DNA from: Arthrobacter sp. FW306-07-I | GTDB taxonomy: Bacteria > Actinomycetota > Actinomycetes > Actinomycetales > Micrococcaceae | Assembly (NCBI RefSeq): GCF_021800405.1 | Contig: NZ_CP084550.1 | Span: forward strand, 2,108,001-2,172,000 | Direction: 5' to 3' | DNA length: 64,000 nt | Shown here: one piece after another, positions 46,853-56,825 of the stretch | Numbering within the stretch: the first letter of the stretch is position 1 | How the letters are laid out: each line of letters starts with the position of its first letter | Notes under the pieces: generated by a model | What the model saw: only the letters and a program-made list of their open reading frames with translations | Told to the model about the DNA's origin: nothing | Database searches by the model: none | Made by a program: the position numbers and the translations under genes

Positions 46853-48484
46853 TTAGCTTTCGGTTGCGGATGCGCGGGTGGACAGTGCAGCGACGATGTC
46901 CTGCAGCTGTGCCACGCCGGCGGCACGGTCAGTGAGGTGGAGGCGCAGCACGGGACGGCCGTGTTCGCCCAGTACCTGGGCGTCGCCTGCAGCCTGGGCG
47001 GCGATGAGCTCGCCGAAGGTGAACGGCCGGTCCGGGATCGCCAGATCCTCGGCGGGTGCTGCGGTGACCTGGAGAAACACGCCGATGGCCGGTCCACCCT
47101 TGTGGAACTGGCCGGTGGAGTGCAGGAAGCGCGGACCCCAGCCAAAGGTTACCGGGCGGCCCGTAGCCGCCGCCAGCTCGTCACGGATGCCCTCAAGCCC
47201 GGCGAAGGCGAGCCGGTCGAAGTAGGCCTGGACGCTCAGGTAGCTGTCGGAGGCGAGTGTACCCAGCAGGGCCTTGACGGCACCTTCTGCTGTGGCGGCG
47301 TCGCCGAGCCAGTCGCCTCCGCGCACCTCAATGGCGCCGTCAACGAAGGCGGCCGGTGTGGGTTCCGGCTGGGCGTCCAGCAGTCCGCGCGCAGCCACCT
47401 TGGCGGCCTCGACGTCGGGCTGGTCGAAGGGGTTGATGCCCAGCAGGCGCCCGGCCACGGCGGTGGCGAACTCCCACACCATCATCTGGGTGGCCAGGCC
47501 ACCGGCGATGGCCACCTGGTTTTCGCCCAGTTCGACGTCGGCGTCTGCGGCCACGAGCCGGACCACCAGGACATCGGGCGCGCCGGAGGTGACTTCCGGC
47601 GCCTGGGGACCCGCAACTACCGGAAGGATCCCGGTGCCCAGCTTGCCGGTCGATTCGGCAATGAGCTGTTCGGCCCAGTCGGCGAAGCCAACAATGCCGG
47701 AGCCGTCTTCGGCGATGACGATCTTGTTGCGCAGCGGGCTGGTTCCACCCAAGGCCGTGCCCAGGGCCAGCCCGATGTTCTCAGGGGCGTCATCGTTGAG
47801 GATTTCCGCAGCTTCCTCGGCTTCGTCCAGGAAGGCCTGGATGTCCACGCCGGCCAGGCCGGAGGGGACCAGGCCGAAGGCGGTCAGGGCGGAGTAGCGG
47901 CCGCCGACGTTGGGGTCGGCGTTGAAGACGGCCCGGTAGCCGGCCTCCCGGGAGGCCTTGTCCAACGGCGAGCCCGGGTCCGTGACAATGATGATCCGGC
48001 TCTTGGCGTCCACGCCGGCCTCGGTGAAGGCCTGTTCGAAGATGCGCCGCTGGGAATCGGTCTCCAGGGTGGATCCGGACTTGGACGAGACCACGATGGC
48101 GGTCTGGGCCAGCCGGTCCGCGAGGGCAGCCCTGACCTGGTCCGGGTCAGTGCTGTCCAGCACGGTCAGCTCGACGCCGGCGGTGCCTGCGATGACCTCG
48201 GGGGCCAGGGAGGATCCGCCCATGCCGCAAAGCACGACCCGGCTGACTCCTTCGGCGCGCAGGGCATCACGGAGTTCCAGAATGTCCTTGACCAAGGGCT
48301 GGGAGACTGTGGCTGCCTCCACCCATCCGAGGCGGATTGCCGACTCGGACTCCGCGTCGGGACCCCACAGCGTGTGGTCCTTGGCAAAAATCCGCGTGGC
48401 AATCCGGTCCTCCACGAGGGCGGGAAGGTGCTGTTCAAGCGCCTTCTGCGCCGCGCCGGTGGCGTCGTAGCTGAGAGTGCTCAT
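46853..48484 (-). CDS. pgi: glucose-6-phosphate isomerase
   Basis: A 543-residue isomerase of the actinobacterial short type interconverting glucose 6-phosphate and fructose 6-phosphate. VVLCGMGGSSLAPEV and IVVSSKSGSTLETDS are the sugar-phosphate SIS motifs; VGGRYSALTAFG and the C-terminal HKGGPAIGVFLQ carry further active-site residues. It lies 5 nt after tal, inside the pentose phosphate operon, linking it to glycolysis. Confidence 0.95.
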   Translation of the reverse strand: MSTLSYDATGAAQKALEQHLPALVEDRIATRIFAKDHTLWGPDAESESAIRLGWVEAATVSQPLVKDILELRDALRAEGVSRVVLCGMGGSSLAPEVIAGTAGVELTVLDSTDPDQVRAALADRLAQTAIVVSSKSGSTLETDSQRRIFEQAFTEAGVDAKSRIIIVTDPGSPLDKASREAGYRAVFNADPNVGGRYSALTAFGLVPSGLAGVDIQAFLDEAEEAAEILNDDAPENIGLALGTALGGTSPLRNKIVIAEDGSGIVGFADWAEQLIAESTGKLGTGILPVVAGPQAPEVTSGAPDVLVVRLVAADADVELGENQVAIAGGLATQMMVWEFATAVAGRLLGINPFDQPDVEAAKVAARGLLDAQPEPTPAAFVDGAIEVRGGDWLGDAATAEGAVKALLGTLASDSYLSVQAYFDRLAFAGLEGIRDELAAATGRPVTFGWGPRFLHSTGQFHKGGPAIGVFLQVTAAPAEDLAIPDRPFTFGELIAAQAAGDAQVLGEHGRPVLRLHLTDRAAGVAQLQDIVAALSTRASATES

Positions 48485-48489
48485 GGGTG

Positions 48490-49605
48490 TTAGGAAGCCT
48501 TCCGTGCAGAGGCGAGGGCGCCTTCGACGTCGGCCAGCAGTTCTTTCCAGCTGGCCACGAACTTGTCCAGGCCTTCGGTTTCAAGCAGCGCGACGACCTC
48601 GTTGTAGGACACGCCAAGCTTTTCCAGGGCGTCGAGCGTGGCATTGGCGTCATCGTAGGTGCCCCTGACGGTGTCGCCGGTGACCACGCCATGGTCGTAC
48701 GTGGCGTCCAGGGTCTTCTCCGGCATGGTGTTCACGACGCCGGGCGCGACCAGTTCAGTGACGTACAGGGTGTCCGGGTAGGCCGGGTCCTTGACGCCGG
48801 TGGAGGCCCACAGCGGGCGCTGGGGGAGTGCGCCGGCGTCGGCCAGCAGGGCCCAGCGCTCGGTGGCGAAGAGCTCCTCATAGACCTGGTAGGCCAGGCG
48901 GGCGTTTGCCAAACCGGCCTTGCCTTTCAGGGCCTTGGCTTCGTCGGTGCCGATCTTGTCGAGGCGCTTGTCGATTTCGGTGTCCACGCGGGAGACGAAG
49001 AATGAGGCAACGGAGTGGATCTTGGACAGGTCGTGGCCGTTTTCCTTGGCCTGCTCCAGTCCGGACTGGAAGGCGTTGATCACCGCGCGGTAGCGCTCCA
49101 GGGAGAAGATCAGGGTCACGTTGACGCTGATGCCTTCGGCCAGGGTTGCCGTGATGGCTTCGAGGCCCTCGATGGTTGCCGGGATCTTGATGTGGACGTT
49201 GTCCCTATTGACGCGCTGGGAGAGGTGCTTGGCCTCGGCGATGGTTCCCGCGGTGTCCCAGGCGAGGCGCGGGTCCACTTCGATGGAAACGCGCCCGTCC
49301 ACGCCCTTGGTGGCGGCGGCAACGGGGGCGAACAGGTCGCAGGCGTCAGCGACGTCGGTGGTGGTGATCTCGAAGATCGTGTCCTCCACGCTGGCACCTT
49401 CTGCCGCCTTGCCGGCAATGATCTGGTCGTAATCAGTGCCGGCGGTGATGGCGGCGTGGAAGATCGACGGGTTGGTGGTCACACCAACCACGTTCTTTTC
49501 CTCGATGAGCTTGCGGAGGGTGCCGGTCTCCAGGCGTCCGCGGGAAAGGTCGTCGAGCCAGATGGAGACTCCGGCGTCGGAGAGCTGCTGGGTGGGAGTA
49601 GTCAT
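48490..49605 (-). CDS. tal: transaldolase
   Basis: A 371-residue transaldolase of the long actinobacterial class. The Schiff-base Lys is in [29 protein letters not shown] and [18 protein letters not shown] are conserved barrel motifs. GGAG lies 8-9 nt before ATG 49605. It starts 24 nt after tkt and ends 5 nt before pgi. Confidence 0.96.
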   Translation of the reverse strand: MTTPTQQLSDAGVSIWLDDLSRGRLETGTLRKLIEEKNVVGVTTNPSIFHAAITAGTDYDQIIAGKAAEGASVEDTIFEITTTDVADACDLFAPVAAATKGVDGRVSIEVDPRLAWDTAGTIAEAKHLSQRVNRDNVHIKIPATIEGLEAITATLAEGISVNVTLIFSLERYRAVINAFQSGLEQAKENGHDLSKIHSVASFFVSRVDTEIDKRLDKIGTDEAKALKGKAGLANARLAYQVYEELFATERWALLADAGALPQRPLWASTGVKDPAYPDTLYVTELVAPGVVNTMPEKTLDATYDHGVVTGDTVRGTYDDANATLDALEKLGVSYNEVVALLETEGLDKFVASWKELLADVEGALASARKAS

Positions 49606-49629
49606 TGCTGTATCTCCTGAAGTTTGGGT

Positions 49630-51756
49630 TTAGGCCTGGGTGGCGGCGAGGGAGTCCTTGGCGGCGGCGGCAACTGCTTCTGCCGTGATGCCGAACTCCT
49701 GGAAGAGCCGCTTGTAGTCGGCGGAAGCGCCGTAGTGCTCAAGGCTGACGGAACGGCCGGCGTCGCCAACGAATTCGCGCCAGCCCAGGGCCAGTCCTGC
49801 TTCAACCGAAACGCGTGCCTTGACGGCGGCGGGCAGGACGGATTCGCGGTAGGCGGCGTCCTGCTTCTTGAACCATTCAACGCACGGCATGGACACGACG
49901 CGGGCTGCGATGCCTTCGGCCTGCAGTGCTTCGCGTGCCTGGACTGCGAGCTGGACCTCGGAACCGGTGGCGATCAGGATGACGTCGGCCGGAACGGTGG
50001 CGCCGTCCTTGGATGCTTCGGCCAGGACGTAGCCGCCCTTTGCCACACCCGCGGTGGATGCGAAGGTGTCGCCGTCGGCGTCGCCCTCGCCGCGTTCCCA
50101 GGTAGGAATGTTCTGGCGGGTCAGGACGATGCCTGCGGGGTTGGCGTGGTTTTCCAGCATCGTCTTCCATGCCGCTGCCACTTCGTTGGCGTCGCCGGGG
50201 CGGACGACGTCCAGGCCCACGATGGCGCGCAGCGAGGCGAGCTGCTCAACCGGCTGGTGCGTGGGACCGTCCTCGCCCAGCCCGATGGAGTCGTGGGTCC
50301 AGACGTAAAGGGACGGCACACCCATCAGGGCGCCGAGGCGGATGGCAGGGCGCTGATAATCAGAGAAGATCAGGAAGGTGCCGGAGAACGCGCGGGTGTT
50401 GCCGGCCAGGGTGATGCCGTTCACGATCGAGGCGGCAGCATGCTCGCGGATGCCGAAGTGCAGGACGCGGCCGTAGGGGTTGCCGGACCATGCATCGGTC
50501 TGCTTGGAGGCGGGCACGAAGGACGGCGAGTCCTCGATGGTGGTGTTGTTGGACTCCGCGAGGTCGGCCGAACCGCCCCACAGTTCGGGCAGGACCGGGC
50601 CGAGTGCATTCAGGACCTTGCCCGATGCCGCGCGGGTGGAGACGTCCTTGCCGGCCGGGAAGACCGGGAGGGCTGCGTCGACGCCCTGGGGCAGCTCCTG
50701 CGCCTCGAGGCGCTGCAGGAGTGCGGCACCTTCGGGGTTGGCTTCCTGCCACGCGGTGAATGACTCTTCCCATTCCTTGCGCTCTGCGGCGCCGCGTTCC
50801 ACCACCTGGCGGGCGTGGTCCAGGACCTCCTGGTCCACCTCGAAGGACTTGGCGGGGTCGAAGCCGAGGACTTCCTTCAGCGCTGCAACCTCGTCGCCGC
50901 CCAGGGCCGAGCCGTGGATCTTTCCGGTGTTCTGCTTCTTGGGGGCCGGGTAGCCAATAATGGTGCGCAGCGAGATGATGGACGGCTTGGAGGTCTCGGC
51001 CTTGGCGGCCAGCAGGGCGCTGTAGAGCTCCTGGACGTCTTCCTTGTATTCGCCGGTGCGGGTCCAGTCCACGCGCTGGGTGTGCCAGCCGTAGGCTTCG
51101 TAACGCTTCAGGACGTCCTCGGTGAAGGCGATGTCGGTGTTGTCTTCGATGGAGATGTGGTTCTCGTCGTAGATGACCACAAGGTTGCCCAGTTCCTGGT
51201 GCCCGGCCAGCGACGAGGCTTCGGCGGTAACGCCTTCCTGGAGGTCGCCGTCGGAGGCGATGACCCAGATGGTGTGGTCGAACGGCGACTGGCCGGCCGG
51301 AGCGTCGGCGTCGAACAGGCCACGCTGGCGGCGCTGGGAGTACGCAAAGCCAACCGATGATGCCAGGCCCTGGCCCAGCGGGCCGGTGGTGATCTCCACG
51401 CCGGCGGTGTGCTTGTACTCCGGGTGGCCGGGGGTCAGCGAGCCCCAGGTGCGCAGCGCTTCGAGGTCCTTCAGTTCCAGCCCGTAGCCGGAGAGGAACA
51501 GCTGGATGTAAAGGGTCAGCGATGTGTGGCCGGGGGACAGGACGAACCGGTCACGGCCCAGCCACTGCGGATCGCGCGGATCGTGGCGCATCAGCTTCTG
51601 GAAGAGGAGGTAGGCAGCCGGTGCCAGGCTCATGGCGGTTCCCGGGTGTCCATTGCCCACCTTCTCCACGGCGTCGGCAGCCAGGACGCGGATGGTGTCC
51701 ACCGCCTTCTGGTCCAAGCTGGTCCATGACAGTTCTTGCTCTTCCAAATGTGGCAC
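49630..51756 (-). CDS. tkt: transketolase
   Basis: A 708-residue thiamine-diphosphate enzyme of the non-oxidative pentose phosphate pathway. [13 protein letters not shown] is the N-terminal signature; [20 protein letters not shown] is the GDG-type cofactor motif, and [19 protein letters not shown] the second-domain motif. GTG 51756 gives the usual N terminus ([19 protein letters not shown]); the open frame begins at 51876 with unrelated residues. First gene of the tkt-tal-pgi-zwf-opcA-pgl operon. Confidence 0.96.
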   Translation of the reverse strand: MPHLEEQELSWTSLDQKAVDTIRVLAADAVEKVGNGHPGTAMSLAPAAYLLFQKLMRHDPRDPQWLGRDRFVLSPGHTSLTLYIQLFLSGYGLELKDLEALRTWGSLTPGHPEYKHTAGVEITTGPLGQGLASSVGFAYSQRRQRGLFDADAPAGQSPFDHTIWVIASDGDLQEGVTAEASSLAGHQELGNLVVIYDENHISIEDNTDIAFTEDVLKRYEAYGWHTQRVDWTRTGEYKEDVQELYSALLAAKAETSKPSIISLRTIIGYPAPKKQNTGKIHGSALGGDEVAALKEVLGFDPAKSFEVDQEVLDHARQVVERGAAERKEWEESFTAWQEANPEGAALLQRLEAQELPQGVDAALPVFPAGKDVSTRAASGKVLNALGPVLPELWGGSADLAESNNTTIEDSPSFVPASKQTDAWSGNPYGRVLHFGIREHAAASIVNGITLAGNTRAFSGTFLIFSDYQRPAIRLGALMGVPSLYVWTHDSIGLGEDGPTHQPVEQLASLRAIVGLDVVRPGDANEVAAAWKTMLENHANPAGIVLTRQNIPTWERGEGDADGDTFASTAGVAKGGYVLAEASKDGATVPADVILIATGSEVQLAVQAREALQAEGIAARVVSMPCVEWFKKQDAAYRESVLPAAVKARVSVEAGLALGWREFVGDAGRSVSLEHYGASADYKRLFQEFGITAEAVAAAAKDSLAATQA

Positions 51757-52266
51757 GAAAACCGGGCCCCTCTCTGTGCTGGCGGCGGCGGTACACCGGA
51801 TCCGATTGAGGGCGCGTGTGTGGCGCCCGCTGCGGTGTGTACCAGCCGTCCACCATCGAAACGTTGATCCTTGCATTCAGTCACGGACAGCAGCGGGAAT
51901 GCGTTTTCCACCGCTTTCTTGCTGCGTGCTGATCTGGTGACAGCTTAGCTCTTATCCATACTCCGGGCGGGCCAAATCTCACGTTTTGGACGCAATTTCC
52001 CCTTTTGTGAATCACCATCACGACGTTGTGAGTTAATCTGCTCGAATGGGCCCGCGAGCGATCAAATGCGCATATGGCAGGGCCGGGACAGCGCCCCGGG
52101 CGCGGTATGATATTCGGAGGCCAACGCCGGGTGTGCATATCCAACGCCGTCCGGGGTTTCCCGACTGTTGCACGCACCTGATGCATTTCCTTCCTTAGTG
52201 CCGTGCCCGGGCCCGGGCCGCAAGACCGGAGCTGCACTGCCAGCCTCAAACTGCCACACAGAACGG
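51757..52266. other. 510-bp divergent intergenic region tkt / ctaB
   Basis: I see no gene or RNA here. It must hold the promoters of the pentose phosphate operon (minus strand) and ctaB (plus strand). Minus-strand TATGGA and TAAGCT hexamers occur around 51940-51965, and TATGAT at 52106-52111 faces ctaB. A 9-bp direct repeat CCAACGCCG starts at 52121 and again at 52141, 20 bp apart. Base composition is slightly less GC-rich around 51950-52040. Confidence 0.5.
52106..52111 (+). promoter_or_regulatory. possible -10 box TATGAT of ctaB
   Basis: TATGAT is close to consensus but lies about 155 nt before the ctaB start, with no good -35. Confidence 0.38.
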
Positions 52267-53223
52267 GTGACTGCCACCGTGAGCACAACAGATACGCCGC
52301 TGAAAGCATCCCGGGCCTCCGGCGCCGGGTTTGCCCGTAAGGCCAAGGCGTATCTCGCCCTCACCAAGCCGAGGGTCATCGAGCTGCTCCTGGTGAGCAC
52401 TCTGCCCACCATGATCTATGCGGAGCGCGGCTTCCCGTCCATCGGGCTGATCCTTGCCACCCTGGTGGGTGGAGCCTTCGCCGCCGGCAGTGCCGGAGCT
52501 TTCAACTGCTACATCGACCGTGACATCGACAAGCTGATGCACCGTACGGAAAACAGGCCCCTGGTCACCGGTGAAGTCACCCCGCGCGAGGCACTGGTGT
52601 TCTCCTGGCTGCTTGGCGCGGCCGCAATCGCCATCCTCTGGTTCGGCGCCAATCCGCTGTCAGCCTGGCTGGGCTTGGGAGCCATCTTCTTCTACGTGGT
52701 CATCTACACCATGATCCTTAAGCGGCGCACCGCGCAGAACATTGTGTGGGGCGGCGCAGCGGGCTGCTTCCCGGTGCTCATTGCGTGGGCTGCCGTGACC
52801 AATTCCGTGGAGTGGCCGGCCGTCATCCTGTTCATGGTGATCTTCCTGTGGACACCGCCGCACTACTGGCCCCTGTCCATGCGCTACGGCGAGGACTACC
52901 GGAATGCCAACGTCCCCATGCTTGGCGCCATCGCCGGCGCCAAGGTGGTGTCTGTCCAGGTGGTCCTGTATGCCTGGGCCATGGTGGCCTGCTCGCTGTT
53001 GATGATTCCGGCAGGCGGCGCCGGCTGGGTCTACACCCTTACCGCCATCCTTGCAGGTGCCTGGTTCCTCTATGAGTCCCACGCCCTGTACGGCCGTGCC
53101 CAGCGTGAGGACATCCCTGACAAGCGCGCCATGAAGGTGTTCCATGGCTCCATCAGCTACCTGACGCTGCTGTTCATCGCCCTGGCGGTGGACCCCTTCA
53201 TTGGGCATGCCATCATCGGCTAG
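52267..53223 (+). CDS. ctaB: protoheme IX farnesyltransferase (heme O synthase)
   Basis: A 318-residue membrane prenyltransferase that adds a farnesyl group to heme [21 protein letters not shown] starts TM1; [19 protein letters not shown] is the Asp-rich prenyl-diphosphate motif and [17 protein letters not shown] the second. About nine membrane segments are visible. GTG 52267 ([12 protein letters not shown]) matches what I recall of Arthrobacter CtaB; GTG 52279 is possible. Divergent from tkt, an arrangement conserved in Actinobacteria. Confidence 0.95.
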   Translation: MTATVSTTDTPLKASRASGAGFARKAKAYLALTKPRVIELLLVSTLPTMIYAERGFPSIGLILATLVGGAFAAGSAGAFNCYIDRDIDKLMHRTENRPLVTGEVTPREALVFSWLLGAAAIAILWFGANPLSAWLGLGAIFFYVVIYTMILKRRTAQNIVWGGAAGCFPVLIAWAAVTNSVEWPAVILFMVIFLWTPPHYWPLSMRYGEDYRNANVPMLGAIAGAKVVSVQVVLYAWAMVACSLLMIPAGGAGWVYTLTAILAGAWFLYESHALYGRAQREDIPDKRAMKVFHGSISYLTLLFIALAVDPFIGHAIIG

Positions 53224-53246
53224 CCCTGCCATCCCAGCACTGGACC

Positions 53247-53285
53247 AGCGGCTTCACACTTCGTGTGGGGCCGCTGCTCTGTTTA
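53247..53285 (+). terminator. intrinsic terminator of ctaB
   Basis: A 13-bp stem with two G-U pairs (53247-53259 with 53263-53275), loop TTC, followed by GCTCTGTTT. Confidence 0.7.
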
Positions 53286-53397
53286 ACCGGACCCGCCCCC
53301 TCAGTCGGGCCGATGGTTCATCGCGTGCCGCCGCTCGTCCTGCCCGGCCCTGCGCGAAGCCATGGATGCCCTAATTCCGTTGCCTCGGCGAACGATT

Positions 53398-53432
53398 TGA
53401 CACTTTTGTCATATCTGTCACTTTAGCTGTCA
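53398..53432. promoter_or_regulatory. TGTCA repeat cluster upstream of the SulP-carbonic anhydrase gene
   Basis: TGACA-CTTT-TGTCA (53398-53411) is an inverted repeat overlapping a TTGACA -35-like hexamer (53397-53402). Two more TGTCA copies begin at 53416 and 53428. The cluster sits 60-95 nt before the start and looks like a multi-site operator. Confidence 0.4.
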
Positions 53433-53492
53433 TTGAGGATGACCTGCTGCTTACGGTGGAGCTGCCCCTTCCCCTGACGCAAAGGAAATTCC

Positions 53493-55763
53493 ATGGATGC
53501 CCGTCCCTCCACCGTTCCCGCTCCCAGCCACAGCCCGCCGGGTGGCAAGGGAGGCGGCCGCCGCTTCACGTTCGCCGGCCGCCTGTTCACTGCGCACCTA
53601 AGCAAAGACCTGCCAGCATCCCTGGTGGTGTTCCTTGTGGCCCTCCCGCTCTCCCTGGGCATTGCAGCAGCATCGGGGGCGCCCATCATGGCTGGCCTCA
53701 TCGCCGCCGCCGTTGGCGGAGTCGTGGCCGGAAGCCTTGGCGGTTCTCCGCTGCAGGTGAGCGGACCTGCGGCCGGCCTGACCGTCGTCGTGGCCGGCCT
53801 GGTCCAGGAATTCGGCTGACAGGTGACCTGCGCCATCACGGCAGCGGCCGGCGTCGTGCAGCTCCTCCTGGGGATCAGCCGGGTGGGGCGCGCCGCCCTT
53901 GCCGTCTCGCCCGTGGTGGTCAAAGCCATGCTGGCGGGCATCGGCGTCACCATCATCCTGCAGCAGCTGCACGTGCTGCTCGGATCCGAGCCCGCCGGAT
54001 CTGCATTCGAAAACCTCACGGCCTTGCCTGCGGCCATCACCAACCTGGAACTGCATGCCGCCCTGCTGGGTCTGGCCGTCGTGGCCATCCTCCTGTGCTG
54101 GAAGTTCCTGCCGGCCGCTGTCCGGCGTGTGCCCGGCCCCCTTGCCGCGGTCACTGCAGGCACCGCACTGGCCGTGGCCTTTGCCCCAGGTGTTGAGCGC
54201 ATTTCCCTGGACGGCTCCATCTTTGACGCCATCGCACTGCCGCGACTGCCTGACGGGAACTGGCGCGCCTTCGCCTTCGCAGTGCTCACCATGGCCCTGA
54301 TCGCGAGCATCGAATCCCTCCTGTCCGCCGTGGCCGTAGACAAGATGCAGACCGGCCCCCGGACCAATCTCAACCGGGAGCTCATTGGCCAGGGCGCCGC
54401 GAACATCGTTTCGGGCTCACTCGGCGGGTTGCCCGTGACGGGCGTCATTGTCCGCAGCGCCACCAACGTGGAGGCCGGCGCCGCCACCCGCATGTCCGCA
54501 ATCCTGCACGGCGTGTGGGTCCTCGCGTTTTCGGCCCTCTTTGCCGGACTGATCCAGTTGATCCCGCTGGCGGTCCTGGCCGGTTTGCTGGTGGTGATCG
54601 GCGCGCGGCTGATCAAGCTGGCGGACATCCGCACCAGCCATCGGACCGGGGACCTGGCCATCTATGCGGTGACCCTGGTGTGCGTGGTGTTCCTGAACCT
54701 GCTCGAAGGGGTGATGATCGGCCTGGCCCTCGCCGCCGCCCATGTCCTCTGGCGCGTCCTGCGCACCCCCATCCGCGCGCACCGCCCCGCGGCACCGTCG
54801 TCGTCCTGGCGTGTGACCATCGCCGGCTCGTGCAGCTTCTTCGCGCTGCCGAAGCTGAGCGGAGTCCTCCAGTCTGTTCCCGCCGGCGCCGACGTGGTGG
54901 TGGAGCTGAACGCCGACTATGTGGACCACTCGTTCCGTGAGGCCCTGCTCGCCTGGCAGCTCCAGCACCAGGCCACGGGCGCCACGGTGATCCTTGAAGA
55001 GCATGGCAACACCGTGTTTCAGGACGCTGCGCGCCAGGCTCCCCGGCGCGAGGACGCCACCGAACTGCCCCTTCCGCCCCGCAAGGTGCCGCTGCTGGTG
55101 GGTATCAATAAATACCACCGCCGGTTCGCCCACCAGGTGCGCCCACTTGTCCATGACCTGACGGACGCGCAGAACCCGGACAGCCTGTTCGTGGCCTGTG
55201 TGGATTCCCGCGTCAATCCAAACCTGATCACCAGCAGCGGCCCGGGGGACCTGCTCACCCTGCGCAACATCGGCAACGTGGTATGCAGGGACGCGGGCCA
55301 GGAGGCTTCGATCGACGCCACCCTTTCCTTTGCCGTCAACGGCCTTGGCGTACAGTCCCTGGTCATTTGCGGCCATTCCAACTGCGGCGCCATGAAGGCG
55401 GTGCTCGCAGAGGCTGACGGTGCTGACAACAGCTCCCTCGGCGCGGCATTCGCAGGCTGGCTGGACCACGCCCGCCCCAGCTACGCGGAACTCCTGGCCG
55501 GACATCCGGTGGGCAGGCAGGCCGCGCAAGACGGCTACAGTACCGTGGACCAGCTGGCCATGGTCAACGTGGCTGTACAGCTGGCCAAGTTGCAGGAGCA
55601 TCCGGTGGCCGGGCCGGCGCTGGCGGCCGGAAAGGTGCAGGCCGTAGGACTCTTCTACGACATTGCCACGGCGAAGGTCCTGCGCATCACGGCCGACGGC
55701 ATCGAGGACCTGGACGGATCCTTCGTCGCCGGGGTGCAGGGTCGGGCCCTGGCCGACCGGTAG
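53493..55763 (+). pseudogene. SulP transporter-STAS-beta-carbonic anhydrase fusion, interrupted by one in-frame TGA
   Basis: One reading frame encodes a 756-codon fusion: SulP membrane domain (about 45-430), STAS domain (about 445-515) and beta-carbonic anhydrase (about 530-756, zinc ligands in VACVDSR and ICGHSNCGA). It is broken by TGA at 53817-53819, codon 109. The frame does not change: residues before ([11 protein letters not shown]) and after (QVTCAITAAAGVVQL) join smoothly, and I recall relatives having Trp here, so TGG to TGA is the likely change. Intact members are thought to import bicarbonate or sulfate and couple it to CO2 hydration. AAGGAAA precedes ATG 53493. It could be a true nonsense mutation, a base-call error or UGA read-through. 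Confidence 0.75.
53823..55763 (+). CDS. downstream part of the split gene: truncated SulP, STAS and carbonic anhydrase
   Basis: A 646-residue open frame beginning at GTG 53823, 3 nt after the interrupting TGA and in the same frame. If ribosomes reinitiate there, the product lacks the first membrane segments of SulP but keeps the complete beta-carbonic anhydrase with CxDSR and HxxC zinc sites. Transport is unlikely without the N terminus; carbonic anhydrase activity could survive. AGGA lies 14 nt upstream, too far for a good ribosome site. Confidence 0.55.
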   Translation: MTCAITAAAGVVQLLLGISRVGRAALAVSPVVVKAMLAGIGVTIILQQLHVLLGSEPAGSAFENLTALPAAITNLELHAALLGLAVVAILLCWKFLPAAVRRVPGPLAAVTAGTALAVAFAPGVERISLDGSIFDAIALPRLPDGNWRAFAFAVLTMALIASIESLLSAVAVDKMQTGPRTNLNRELIGQGAANIVSGSLGGLPVTGVIVRSATNVEAGAATRMSAILHGVWVLAFSALFAGLIQLIPLAVLAGLLVVIGARLIKLADIRTSHRTGDLAIYAVTLVCVVFLNLLEGVMIGLALAAAHVLWRVLRTPIRAHRPAAPSSSWRVTIAGSCSFFALPKLSGVLQSVPAGADVVVELNADYVDHSFREALLAWQLQHQATGATVILEEHGNTVFQDAARQAPRREDATELPLPPRKVPLLVGINKYHRRFAHQVRPLVHDLTDAQNPDSLFVACVDSRVNPNLITSSGPGDLLTLRNIGNVVCRDAGQEASIDATLSFAVNGLGVQSLVICGHSNCGAMKAVLAEADGADNSSLGAAFAGWLDHARPSYAELLAGHPVGRQAAQDGYSTVDQLAMVNVAVQLAKLQEHPVAGPALAAGKVQAVGLFYDIATAKVLRITADGIEDLDGSFVAGVQGRALADR

Positions 55764-55784
55764 CTCAGGCGGCAGCCGTTAAAC

Positions 55785-55822
55785 GGCAGGCGCCCCGGCC
55801 CAAACGGTCCGGGGCGCCTGCC
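55785..55822. terminator. bidirectional stem-loop between convergent genes
   Basis: A perfect 14-bp GC-rich stem (55785-55798 with 55809-55822) with a 10-nt loop, between the carbonic anhydrase gene and ctaA, which converge here. Confidence 0.75.
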
Positions 55823-55855
55823 ATCTGTCGCGGGGGGGCAGCGTATTGCAGCGGT

Positions 55856-56824
55856 TTACCTTACGGAACTGCGCGTCTCCACCGCGCTGGAGTGGGCGAT
55901 GTCCCAGGCGTTGGTGGACGCGGCCATCAGCAGCGCCGCGCCAAGCATGTGGGCGGCAACCAGCAGCGCCGGGATGCCGTTGTAGTACTGCGTGAAGCCG
56001 ATGATGGCCTGGAGGATGGTGACGCCCAGGAGCATCAGTACGGCGGTGCGGAACGGGCCGGTGATGCGGCGCCTGAAGACCAGTACCAGGGCCACCACGG
56101 TACCGGCGGTGACCAGATAGGCGGGAACCGCGTGGATGTGGGAGAACAGGTCCCAGTCCAGGTTATTGCGGGGGGCATCGGCGTCGCCGGCGTGCGGACC
56201 GGCCCCGGTGACCACCACGCCGAGCATCACGGCGACGGCGGAGAAAAGGGCGACGGCGGCCGTCACCGGACGCAGCACGGCAGGCAGTGCGGGGGGCCGG
56301 GCAGCAACGAAGCGGCCGGTGCGTCCGAACGCGCGGTTCACCAGCAGGGTGGCGAACACCACGAGGGCCATCGACACGAGGAAGTGCAGGCCCACCACCC
56401 ACGGGTTGAGGTTGGTGAGGACTGTGATGCCGCCAATCACCGCTTGCGCCGGAATGCTGGCGAGCAGTCCGAGGGCCAGCAGGAAAAGGTCCTTGCGTTC
56501 CTTCCGCAGGTTCCACAGGTACACCAGCATGAGGGCGGCCACGGCAGCCAGCGCGAAGGTCAGGAGCCGGTTCCCGAACTCGATGAAGCCGTGGATGCCC
56601 ATTTCCGGGGTGTTCACAATCGAGTCGGAGGTGCAGCGAGGCCACGTGGGGCAGCCCAGGCCTGATGCGGTCAACCGGACGGCGCCGCCGGTGACCACCA
56701 AAAGCGTCTGGCCGATCAGGGACGCTACGGCGAGCCGGCGGATGCGGACGTCCACGGTGCGTGGGAGCCGCGAGGCCAGGCGGCCGGCGAGCTGGGGAAG
56801 GCGTGAAGCCGTGGACACGATCAT
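55856..56824 (-). CDS. ctaA: heme A synthase (COX15/CtaA)
   Basis: A 322-residue membrane enzyme with eight hydrophobic segments that oxidises heme O to heme A for cytochrome oxidase. Conserved His are in EMGIHGFIEFGNR, VVGLHFLVSMA, LFSHIHAVPAY and LLVAAHMLGAA, with the second- and eighth-helix pattern of CtaA. GLGCPTWPRC holds the extracytoplasmic Cys pair. ATG 56824 is placed 1 nt after the stop of the ABC-2 permease, so it is coupled; an upstream in-frame start at 56866 is less likely. Confidence 0.93.
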   Translation of the reverse strand: MIVSTASRLPQLAGRLASRLPRTVDVRIRRLAVASLIGQTLLVVTGGAVRLTASGLGCPTWPRCTSDSIVNTPEMGIHGFIEFGNRLLTFALAAVAALMLVYLWNLRKERKDLFLLALGLLASIPAQAVIGGITVLTNLNPWVVGLHFLVSMALVVFATLLVNRAFGRTGRFVAARPPALPAVLRPVTAAVALFSAVAVMLGVVVTGAGPHAGDADAPRNNLDWDLFSHIHAVPAYLVTAGTVVALVLVFRRRITGPFRTAVLMLLGVTILQAIIGFTQYYNGIPALLVAAHMLGAALLMAASTNAWDIAHSSAVETRSSVR

Positions 56825-56825
56825 C

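Noticed and set aside
45435..48493. 473- and 583-codon open frames antisense to zwf and pgi
   Set aside because: Shadow frames; both enzymes are complete on the minus strand.
53493..55763. Selenocysteine reading of the internal TGA
   Set aside because: No stem-loop resembling a SECIS element follows directly, the position is in a membrane helix, and Trp is expected there.
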